From NCBI GenBank assembly GCA_017860335.1, contig JAFNAU010000054.1, positions 1-9,878 of the forward strand: a stretch of DNA of 9,878 bases, in the 5' to 3' direction. The notes under the pieces are model-generated. The model was given only the letters and a program-made list of their open reading frames with translations, did no database searches and was not told the DNA's origin. A program made the position numbers and the translations under genes. This document shows, in pieces, positions 1 to 6,455 of the stretch; within the stretch, counting starts at the first letter, position 1; each line of letters starts with the position of its first letter. This DNA is from Bacteroidota bacterium (GTDB taxonomy: Bacteria > Bacteroidota > Bacteroidia > Bacteroidales > Paludibacteraceae).

Positions 1-775
1 GATCTTCGATATACCCATTCCAGGCGCAGGGAATGCGAACGGCATTAAAACCTGTTGCTTTTACCGCATCAATTAAGGTTTTTGATGTTTTCGGATTTCC
101 CCAGGCAGTCTCACTTCCGATTGCTTCGAGTGTATTACCCAGGTTCCAGCCTAATGTCATTTTTTTGGCTAACACTAACGCGTCGCTTTCCATTCCGGAT
201 TTGTCTGCCGGAATACCGATGTTTTTAGCAGCCTGGCGTACAGTAACTATTTCGGTAATATCACCAAGTGTAAAAGTAATTGTGCCCTCACGCGACTGTG
301 TTAATGTGTTTTCTGAAACGCTAAACGCCAGTGTTTTTCCATCTGCGGAAGTGCTTTTGAGTGTAATCCAGGTTGGTTGTATGCTGGTAATGAATGGTGA
401 AGTCGACTGCAATGCAATTGTAATATCCGCTCCCGCAGCATCAATATTATATTTTGAAAGAGACCCGGAAGTGATCGTGATTTGTGCTTCACGAGTCCCT
501 GAAGTGGCATTAGCTGTAACAGCAACAGTAATATAATGAGTGCCCGGGTCACCACTGGCAGGTGTAAGGCTGCACCAGGATTGTGAACTTTCAGCTTTCC
601 AGGGTAAATTGGTATTGATAGTTAACAAACTACTACCGCTTTTACCGGAAAAATTAATTTCTTCCTGAGCCAGCCTTATATCAGGTTCAATGACCTGTTT
701 CTCTTTACAGGAAACTAAAATCAATATATGAATAAAGACCAATAGCAAAATGGTATTTTTTCGTAGCTTATTCAT
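1..775 (-). CDS. BACON-domain GH5 endoglucanase lipoprotein, C-terminal part outside window
   Basis: This is the N-terminal 258 residues of a secreted glycoside hydrolase; the frame is open to base 1, so the rest lies to the left. The ATG at 775 begins a lipoprotein signal peptide with the box LVSC, Cys23 being the predicted lipidated residue. Two BACON-like beta-sandwich units follow at about 45-113 and 114-183; each has a Trp near the start of the fold and an Arg-containing strand (TSGTREAQIT; TQSREGTITF), and the second ends in VTVRQ. From about 200 the GH5 barrel begins: GWNLGNTLEA (209-218), ETAWGNP (222-228) and GFNAVRIP (242-249). These are typical of subfamily GH5_4, which holds endo-beta-1,4-glucanases and xyloglucanases. 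Both catalytic glutamates would lie in the missing part. It follows the GH31 gene by 69 bp on the same strand with no terminator between, which suggests an operon. Likely role: surface cleavage of a glucan backbone, xyloglucan being the best guess from context; lichenan or cellulose remain possible. Confidence 0.9.
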   Translation of the reverse strand, partial: MNKLRKNTILLLVFIHILILVSCKEKQVIEPDIRLAQEEINFSGKSGSSLLTINTNLPWKAESSQSWCSLTPASGDPGTHYITVAVTANATSGTREAQITITSGSLSKYNIDAAGADITIALQSTSPFITSIQPTWITLKSTSADGKTLAFSVSENTLTQSREGTITFTLGDITEIVTVRQAAKNIGIPADKSGMESDALVLAKKMTLGWNLGNTLEAIGSETAWGNPKTSKTLIDAVKATGFNAVRIPCAWNGYIED

Positions 776-844
776 CTTTTACTGAATTAAAAATAAGTAT
801 TACTCTATATATAACTGTTTCTGACATATTCATATTTCATCTCT

Positions 845-3709
845 TTATTTGAGTTTCAAGGTCAGTTTTTGTCCGGTATAATTTACCTTCATCCCAACTG
901 TGTCAGGATTACAGGATTTAGGTATTACTTTGTCAACAAACACCACGTTGAATTCACGTTTTTCCAGCATTCCTGTGAATGAACCTATTCTATTGCCAAT
1001 TTCCAGAAGTCCGTTTTTTTCGTCATAAGTGAATGTAATCATTGAATACTTGCCCTTTTCATAGTTGTAGTTGATTCCTTCGTCTTCATAAAGGGTAAAT
1101 GAACCATTTCTTCCTCCATAAACATACAAGGTTATGCTTTCAGGCTTTTTCTCACGCGTATATTGAATATCCGGACCGAACGGAATAATAGCTCCTTCGG
1201 GAACAAATAACGGCATGTGCGAATAAGGCGCGTCGGTTTGCAAATGAAGACCTCCCTCAATGTGTTTACCGGTATAGAAATCATACCAGCCTGTGGTGTT
1301 GGGAAAATACACCTCTCGTTTCTCCGCTTTGTATTCATACACCGGACATACCATCAGGGCATTACCGAACATATACTGATCGCTGATGTTATTTACAACA
1401 GTATCCTTACCATAATCCATTACCAGAGCACGCATGATGGTATAGTCGTTGAAATGGGTCATACCTGCCAGCGAATAGATGTATGGCATCAGCCGGTAAC
1501 GAAGTTTTGAATAATACAATATTGACTGATATGCAGGGTGATTCTCAGGCGCGATGTTGAATATCTCCCGCAGCGGAAATTGTCCGTGAGCACGATAAAG
1601 GGGAGCAAAGGCGCCAAACTGGTACCAGCGTGTATTGAGTTCCCGCCATTCTTTCAGATCTTCATTCTCTGTTCCGGTTTGATCGAACAATCGCTGTGCG
1701 TTTTCATATCGTTTCTCTGTACAAAAACCTCCGATATCCATAGTCCAGTATGGAATACCCGACAAGGCAAAATTAAGTCCGGCTGAAATCTGGGCTTTCA
1801 TATCCTCCCATCTCGTACCTATATCGCCACTCCACGTAGCGGTGGAGTATCTTTGCAACCCGGCAAATCCGGAACGTGTAAGCAGGAATACACGTTTATC
1901 GGAATCTGCACTGCGCTGACCGTCATAGATTGCTTCGGCGTTCATCAGAGCATACGCGTTGAAATATTTAGTCGATGGTCCGAGCGCAGTGGGTCCGCAT
2001 AGCTTTTTGCGGTAATCCATGTCCGTGTTGTCCTGCACGTTGGGTTCAGAGGCATCCATCCACCAGGCATCAAATCCTTTGTCGTAAAGACTGCCTTTCA
2101 TCTGTTTCCAGAAAAGTTTGCGGGCACCTTCGGCATATGCATCGTAAAAAGAGCCGACGTAACCAGGACCCACCCAGTCGCGAATGCTGTCTTTTACAGC
2201 TTGCTGGTACATCCAGCTGTTTTTGTCAAAAGCTTTATAATTATCGGTAGTGATGTAGAACTTAGGCCATACAGAAATCATGATGTGTCCGTTCATTTTA
2301 TGAACACTGTCGACCATTCCAACGGGATTAGGGAAGCGCTGCGGATCAAACTTATGACTTCCCCATTCGGTTTCAGGCCAGTAAAACCAGTCCTGCACAA
2401 TATTGTCGATGGGGATATTTCTTTTACGAAACTCCGATAAGGTAGCCAGCAGTTCGTGCTGAGTTTTATAACGCTCCCGGCTTTGCCAGAAACCCATAGC
2501 CCATTCGGGCATTATTTGCGATTTGCCTGTAAGCGTCCGATATCCGCTGATAATGTCATCCATCGTGCTGCCATATACAAAATAATAATCAATTTCATCG
2601 GCCATCTCACTCCAGAGCGACAACTTGTTTTGTTCCTGAGGTGCAAGCGGACTTAATGCTTTGAGTGAGATATAAGAGACTGCACCATCCGGTTCCCACT
2701 CAATTCGAACGGGTATTTTTTCGCCAGCACGAAGATTGTATTTAAATTTATAGTCATTGGGGTTCCACGCAGTACGCCAGCGTTCTGTAACAACCGGTTC
2801 ATTATTAAAATACACTTTGACATATCCGGCATAATGCAATATAAAATGAAAATCACCGCTTTTATCAGCCTCAAGCTGACCATTCCAGGTTACTTTTGAA
2901 TTGTTCAGGTCAAATTTTTCTGGACAATTTTTAATCAACGAAAGATTTTCGTAGTTGATAACAGACTCAGCACGTATTATCGGAGCTTCCGAATTGTCTT
3001 TTTTGGAATAAACAGCTGTAAGTCCTCCGGGATTACCATTGCTGTCGAAGAGTTTAAATTGACTGAGTTGCTGATATTCTCTGCAGTCTCCGAATTTCGA
3101 AAGCGAATAATTATCCCAAAGAATTCCATAGTTATTATTTGAAACAACAAAAGGAACAGAGACTTTAGTGTTGTACTGAAACAATGATTCATTTTTACCT
3201 TTGTAATTGAATTCATCCGACTGATGCTGCCCTAATCCGTAGAGTGCTTCCCCTGCCGGCGACTCAAAGACCTGACGAACAGTATAAGCCTTGATGCCTT
3301 CCACTTCAATGGGTTTAAATGACTTTCCTCCGCCGGAATTTTCTTTCAGTAACACTTTTCCCTGCTTATCCAGAAAAGTAATTTCGCCAGTTTTCTTAAC
3401 AATTCTAAGCTTTAATGAATCGGTACTGAGTGAAACCTGATATTTATTTTCAGTTACATCGAATTTTTTCTTTTGTTTCGGTTGAGGTACAACAATAAGA
3501 CTTTTCAGCCCGGAAAACTTATTTTCTGCTGTTGCTGTAACTCTAATAATTTTGTCGGTTACAATTTGTATCCGGATATTCTTGACACCTGCCAGGGAAT
3601 CAGAGATTACCGGCACAACTATGACATCCGTTTTTTTTTGACAAAATACATGATTGCAACCCGTTAAAGCGACTAAAAGCAACAATAAGACCAGTTTAAA
3701 TCTTTTCAT
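845..3709 (-). CDS. GH31 alpha-xylosidase-like lipoprotein with PA14-like insertion
   Basis: A 954-residue family 31 glycoside hydrolase that probably releases alpha-1,6-linked xylose from the non-reducing end of xyloglucan oligosaccharides. The start is placed at the ATG at 3709, giving MKRFKLVLLLLLVALTGC with lipobox LTGC and Cys18; an in-frame TTG four codons upstream is less likely. An N-terminal beta-sandwich spans about 25-245. A PA14-like insertion follows at about 263-351, as in the Cellvibrio alpha-xylosidase CjXyl31A. The TIM barrel starts near PEWAMGFWQSRERYK (401-415). The nucleophile is Asp552 in WWMDASEP and the acid/base is Asp629 in WSGDIG. PYWTMDIGGF (653-662) closes the barrel core, and beta domains fill the C terminus to 954. 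The QSRERYK signature favours alpha-xylosidase over alpha-glucosidase, but this is judged from motifs only. The residues after Cys18 (NHVFCQKK) lack an acidic export tag, so a periplasm-facing location is plausible. It is first of a probable two-gene unit with the GH5 gene downstream. Confidence 0.93.
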   Translation of the reverse strand: MKRFKLVLLLLLVALTGCNHVFCQKKTDVIVVPVISDSLAGVKNIRIQIVTDKIIRVTATAENKFSGLKSLIVVPQPKQKKKFDVTENKYQVSLSTDSLKLRIVKKTGEITFLDKQGKVLLKENSGGGKSFKPIEVEGIKAYTVRQVFESPAGEALYGLGQHQSDEFNYKGKNESLFQYNTKVSVPFVVSNNNYGILWDNYSLSKFGDCREYQQLSQFKLFDSNGNPGGLTAVYSKKDNSEAPIIRAESVINYENLSLIKNCPEKFDLNNSKVTWNGQLEADKSGDFHFILHYAGYVKVYFNNEPVVTERWRTAWNPNDYKFKYNLRAGEKIPVRIEWEPDGAVSYISLKALSPLAPQEQNKLSLWSEMADEIDYYFVYGSTMDDIISGYRTLTGKSQIMPEWAMGFWQSRERYKTQHELLATLSEFRKRNIPIDNIVQDWFYWPETEWGSHKFDPQRFPNPVGMVDSVHKMNGHIMISVWPKFYITTDNYKAFDKNSWMYQQAVKDSIRDWVGPGYVGSFYDAYAEGARKLFWKQMKGSLYDKGFDAWWMDASEPNVQDNTDMDYRKKLCGPTALGPSTKYFNAYALMNAEAIYDGQRSADSDKRVFLLTRSGFAGLQRYSTATWSGDIGTRWEDMKAQISAGLNFALSGIPYWTMDIGGFCTEKRYENAQRLFDQTGTENEDLKEWRELNTRWYQFGAFAPLYRAHGQFPLREIFNIAPENHPAYQSILYYSKLRYRLMPYIYSLAGMTHFNDYTIMRALVMDYGKDTVVNNISDQYMFGNALMVCPVYEYKAEKREVYFPNTTGWYDFYTGKHIEGGLHLQTDAPYSHMPLFVPEGAIIPFGPDIQYTREKKPESITLYVYGGRNGSFTLYEDEGINYNYEKGKYSMITFTYDEKNGLLEIGNRIGSFTGMLEKREFNVVFVDKVIPKSCNPDTVGMKVNYTGQKLTLKLK

Positions 3710-4157
3710 GAGATTATTCAATTATAATAAATTACTCTTTCTTCGTCGTGTGTGTTTTTTTAATAAAATTTTAAGCATGCAAAAATACACTTTTAATGTA
3801 ATTATCAGTCAGAACAGGCTATGTATTTCGTTTGCCGCTTTAATAACAAATCAGATAAGATGTTTTTCATTATTGATATTATTACATAACAAGGCAAATT
3901 TATGAATAAAAAAAGTCAGCTGTTTGCTAACCGGGTTACTCATAAGATTGGTTTCAACTTTCCGAAAAAATTCAGAAAATTTTTCAAGTAAAAATCAGGT
4001 ATGAGTTCAACTGAATTCAGGTAACAGATCGGGCAAGCACAAAAGTAAAATCAGATGCAAATTGTATACTAAAGACAAAGTATTCGGAGTAATTTCTGCA
4101 CGATGATACTCCATTAGTAAGAAATTGGAAGGAGTGCAAGCTTGATAAGACCTTATT
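3710..4157. other. Gene-free region between a terminator and the GH31 gene
   Basis: An AT-rich stretch of about 450 bases with no convincing gene on either strand. It lies between the minus-strand terminator at 4158-4196 and the GH31 start, so it should hold the promoter and leader of the GH31-GH5 unit. One -7-like element (3895-3902) is visible. Short complementary runs occur at 4086-4135 (GGAGTA, TACTCC and GGAGT), but they look no stronger than chance in such sequence. I see no riboswitch, repeat array or insertion sequence. Confidence 0.6.
3895..3902 (-). promoter_or_regulatory. Possible -7 element upstream of GH31
   Basis: Read on the minus strand this is TAAATTTG, which matches the Bacteroidota -7 consensus TAnnTTTG. 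It would give a leader of about 180 bases before the ATG at 3709. There is no clear TTTG-type -33 element about 19-21 bases upstream, and an eight-base match in AT-rich DNA is weak, so this is only a candidate. Confidence 0.25.
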
Positions 4158-4196
4158 TGAAAAATAAAAAAGGAGTCTCAGCATTGTGAAACTCCT
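4158..4196 (-). terminator. Rho-independent terminator below the beta-helix lipoprotein gene
   Basis: On the minus strand AGGAGTTTCA pairs with TGAGACTCCT across a six-base loop, making a 10-bp stem with one G-U pair. A T-rich run (TTTTTTATTTTTC) follows directly. It lies about 200 bases past the stop of the 524-aa lipoprotein gene and 26 bases past the stop of the candidate 44-aa ORF. It separates that transcript from the GH31-GH5 unit. Confidence 0.85.
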
Positions 4197-4222
4197 CTTG
4201 CAAAATAATAAAGTAGCGACTA

Positions 4223-4357
4223 TCAATTCAGTGATAGTGCACTTGCGTCCGGACAGAAAATAAATTTCTTTTTATAACCGCCTGTCATTTTGTTTTCACA
4301 GACCTGATATTCTAAACTATTTCGGTTGCCGGATAATTTTTTACTTCTTTGTAACAT
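4223..4357 (-). CDS. Candidate 44-aa small protein, unrecognised
   Basis: A short ATG-to-TGA frame lies 40 bases after the stop of the beta-helix lipoprotein gene and ends 26 bases before the terminator hairpin, so it would share that transcript. The product is basic, with two cysteines (Cys20 and Cys35), a central TGGYKKKF segment and no signal peptide or membrane segment. I do not recognise it. For: its position fits a last small gene, and it explains why the terminator lies so far from the upstream stop. Against: the frame is short enough to arise by chance, the DNA is AT-rich, there is no clear ribosome binding site, and Bacteroidota transcripts can have long 3' ends. It could equally be an untranslated 3' region. 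Confidence 0.3.
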   Translation of the reverse strand: MLQRSKKLSGNRNSLEYQVCENKMTGGYKKKFIFCPDASALSLN

Positions 4358-4397
4358 AATATTAAGTCTGAAAAAAGAATCAGTATAAAAGAAGTGA

Positions 4398-5972
4398 TTA
4401 ATTCAGATTTACAGATGTAAGTTTTCCCGAAACGGTAAATGTACCACGGGAAGTTCCTCCGTTTGCGATACCATTCTGATAATATCCGTTCCAGATGGTT
4501 TCACCGGTAACAGTGGAACCGGTATAAACGGTGTAAGTGGAACCGCTCTTAAGCAGCGGAGAAGAGAAAATTACATAATAACATGCACGAACAGGAACAA
4601 AACTTATGAGGCTATTCCCTGAACTATCCCGGATATTGATAATTGTCCCTGCTGCAATTTGATTGGTTCCTGTTCCTCCACCAGGACCTCCAAACATACC
4701 TGAACTAGTGCCGAATTTAATCAGTACAGAATATTGCGACGAACTGGTTGCAGGTCCTTCTATCATATTACCTGAATTTGGTCCCGAAGCTATCATGGTT
4801 CCCCCGGTTACTTTAAAATCGCCGTTCACATCCAGAGCCACTTCAGGTGAACTTGACGGACCGTGAACTACCACTATTCCTCCGGTCATGTTGCCTGTTC
4901 CGTTACTGTCGAGTCCATCGCCTCTGACTACATTAACCGAGGTTTTACCACCATTTATAGTCAGGCAGCTTTTATCATTTGCCTCTCCGCCATTTCCGAA
5001 AGTCGAGTTAAATCCGTCGTCTGTGGCATTAATATTCAGTTCGCCTCCGTTCATCTCTATATAAGGACTTTCAATCCCTTCTTTGGACGATTTGATGAAA
5101 GTAGTTCCGTCATTAATAACCACCAGCGAATCGGAATGCAACGCCTGACTTCCCGTTGCTGATATCGTCAGATTACCGGAATTGATGATTACTCTTTTCA
5201 TAGCATGAATACCATCGGCTGACGATGATGTAAGATTAAGTGTACCACCATCAATTTTAACATAACCATAACCGGCTTTATCCGCGTTGTCCGATTTAAG
5301 CGCATGTCCGGTTCCACCTGTAGCAGTTATATCTCCCCCGTTAACTTTTAAAAAGTTTTTTCCACGTATTGCATCATCCTTACCTGTTGCTGTTATGGTT
5401 CCGTTGTTTATTATGAGTTCATCATCAGTCGAAATAGCATCATTAAAATTACCTTTTACAGTAAGTGAGCCGTTGCCGGTAATCGCCAGGTATGAATTGC
5501 TGAATATCGCAGCATTGGGTTCTTCACCTGAGACATATGACGAAGCGTCAGATATCATATTTGAGCTTCCGTCAGCAAGAAAGAGTATAGTTTTGGATGA
5601 TTTTTTGATATATAACGGAGACCCTGTTGTGTTGGCTAAGTTTACACCGTTCAGCTGTATCTTAACAATGCCGGAATCCACGGCCACTATAAGTTGTCCG
5701 TTAGTCAGTGTTCCATTCAAAATATAATACCCGGCTTTTGTTATTGTCGCAGTAGAACCTGAAATAGTTACGGCATCCGAAACTGAAGTAATATTATTGT
5801 TATTCAACGAAATAGCAGTTGCAGTTTCTGCATTCCAGTCGTAATCAGAAGCTAGCTCTGTTTCAACGGAAGAATTGCCTGAATCATTATTGTCCAGCAC
5901 ATCGTCAGGATCACATGACACAAAAAGTGCAAAAGCACAAAATAGGAGAATCAATAAACTATTTTTTTTCAT
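4398..5972 (-). CDS. Surface lipoprotein with Cthe_2159-type beta-helix carbohydrate-binding domain
   Basis: A 524-residue protein resembling the carbohydrate-binding family typified by Clostridium thermocellum Cthe_2159 (formerly DUF4353), a right-handed parallel beta-helix that binds cellulose and polygalacturonate. The start is the ATG at 5972; a TTG two codons earlier is less likely. The signal peptide ends in FVSC with Cys20. The acidic CDPDDV after it resembles a Bacteroidota lipoprotein export signal, which predicts surface display. After a Ser/Asn/Asp-rich linker (to about 45), an entry region GYYILNGTLTNGQ (81-93) and EPNAAIFS (151-158) lead into helical rungs of the form (I/V)-x-(I/N)-x-GG-x-(L/I). 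Several carry Asp pairs at turns: GKDDAIRG (197-204), ATDDGFNS (316-323) and RGDGLDS (350-356). A Gly-rich stretch (424-435) precedes a C-terminal beta domain with FSSPLLKSGSTY. No catalytic residues are recognisable. It is divergent from the GH2 gene, and its ligand is unknown. Confidence 0.85.
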   Translation of the reverse strand: MKKNSLLILLFCAFALFVSCDPDDVLDNNDSGNSSVETELASDYDWNAETATAISLNNNNITSVSDAVTISGSTATITKAGYYILNGTLTNGQLIVAVDSGIVKIQLNGVNLANTTGSPLYIKKSSKTILFLADGSSNMISDASSYVSGEEPNAAIFSNSYLAITGNGSLTVKGNFNDAISTDDELIINNGTITATGKDDAIRGKNFLKVNGGDITATGGTGHALKSDNADKAGYGYVKIDGGTLNLTSSSADGIHAMKRVIINSGNLTISATGSQALHSDSLVVINDGTTFIKSSKEGIESPYIEMNGGELNINATDDGFNSTFGNGGEANDKSCLTINGGKTSVNVVRGDGLDSNGTGNMTGGIVVVHGPSSSPEVALDVNGDFKVTGGTMIASGPNSGNMIEGPATSSSQYSVLIKFGTSSGMFGGPGGGTGTNQIAAGTIINIRDSSGNSLISFVPVRACYYVIFSSPLLKSGSTYTVYTGSTVTGETIWNGYYQNGIANGGTSRGTFTVSGKLTSVNLN

Positions 5973-6106
5973 GTTCAAAAGAAATTTGGGTGAAAAATTA
6001 TACTAATGGAATTACTTAATTTCTGTCTGATAATAATTAATCATTATTTCGACTGATTTTTAATTAAAAAGTTTAACGGGAAAAATTAAAATAATCCGAA
6101 CAAAAA

Positions 6107-6114
6107 CAAACTTA
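6107..6114 (-). promoter_or_regulatory. Possible -7 element for the beta-helix lipoprotein gene
   Basis: On the minus strand this reads TAAGTTTG, a match to TAnnTTTG, 134 bases before the ATG at 5972. The nearest upstream TTG leaves a spacer of only 13 bases, short of the usual 19-21. A second octamer of the same type sits at 6245-6252. Neither is strong enough to call with confidence. Confidence 0.2.
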
Positions 6115-6363
6115 TCAAAATAAAAATCAACAGAATTGAAAGTTTTTGTCGCCGTTACATACTATTTTGCAATGGGAAAACATTTTTTGGTTACAAAGAT
6201 TCTGTTTCAGGATTATCCGTGATTGTTGCCGTGTTAGTTTAAATCAAATTTAACAATGTATTGAAAATCGGTATTGACGCCAAATTTTATCTTTCAAAAC
6301 AGAAAAAAAAGTTCAAATAGCTGTAACTATTCGTTCAAGTTATCTGTTTCCAAACCAGGCATA

Positions 6364-6394
6364 TTGAATGGTAAGTGATTATTTAATAAATTTG
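6364..6394 (+). promoter_or_regulatory. Bacteroidota-type promoter of the GH2 gene
   Basis: A -33-like TTG (6364-6366) and a full -7 match TAAATTTG (6387-6394) are separated by 20 bases, which fits the TTTG / TAnnTTTG promoter architecture of the Bacteroidota housekeeping sigma factor. Transcription would start near 6400, leaving a leader of about 55 bases before the ATG at 6456. Of the promoter candidates in this window it is the only one with both elements at the right spacing. Confidence 0.6.
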
Positions 6395-6408
6395 TGCTAC
6401 AATCACTT
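6373..6408. repeat. Perfect 8-bp inverted repeat around the GH2 -7 element
   Basis: AAGTGATT (6373-6380) is mirrored by AATCACTT (6401-6408) with 20 bases between them. The -7 element at 6387-6394 lies inside, and the right arm covers the predicted start of transcription. The arm centres are 28 bases apart. This is the position of an operator for a dimeric regulator; it could also be a weak hairpin or chance. No regulator gene is in the window. Confidence 0.4.
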
Positions 6409-6455
6409 CAGAATTATTATTTCTGCTCAGAAATTAAAAACTTAAAAAACGAACA

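Larger units (their letters stand above)
5973..6455. other. Divergent intergenic region between the lipoprotein and GH2 genes
   Basis: A 483-base, very AT-rich stretch with no convincing gene, holding the divergent promoters. The right end has a good plus-strand promoter for GH2 (6364-6394) inside an inverted repeat (6373-6408). Farther left, GTTCAA occurs twice 22 bases apart (6311 and 6333), and TAACT/AGTTA arms (6324-6342) overlap the second copy. On the minus strand only isolated -7-like octamers are seen (6107-6114 and 6245-6252), neither with a good -33 partner. Confidence 0.6.

Noticed and set aside
33..536. Open frame of 167 codons on the plus strand over the GH5 gene
   Set aside because: It is opposite a clear lipoprotein/BACON/GH5 coding sequence on the minus strand and shows no family features of its own.
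805..840. 11-codon ATG frame between the GH31 stop and GH5 start
   Set aside because: Too short to support as a leader peptide, with no attenuator-like hairpin beside it.
3710..3721. TTG start four codons upstream for GH31
   Set aside because: The internal ATG at 3709 gives a normal lipoprotein signal peptide, and TTG starts are uncommon in this group. The same reasoning applies to the TTG at 5978 for the beta-helix protein.
4086..4135. Alternative pairings of GGAGT and ACTCC suggesting an attenuator
   Set aside because: Arms are only 5-6 bases, and they lie past a terminator and upstream of the candidate GH31 promoter, so there is no evidence that they are transcribed.
4017..4226. 69-codon minus-strand frame between the lipoprotein and GH31 genes
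   Set aside because: It runs through the terminator hairpin and its T-run, and the hydrophobic peptide reflects AT-rich DNA.
4707..5678. Repeated Gly/Asn/Thr motifs in the beta-helix gene as a DNA repeat array
   Set aside because: The repetition is at protein level (helix rungs); the codons differ from repeat to repeat, so it is not a DNA tandem repeat or CRISPR array.
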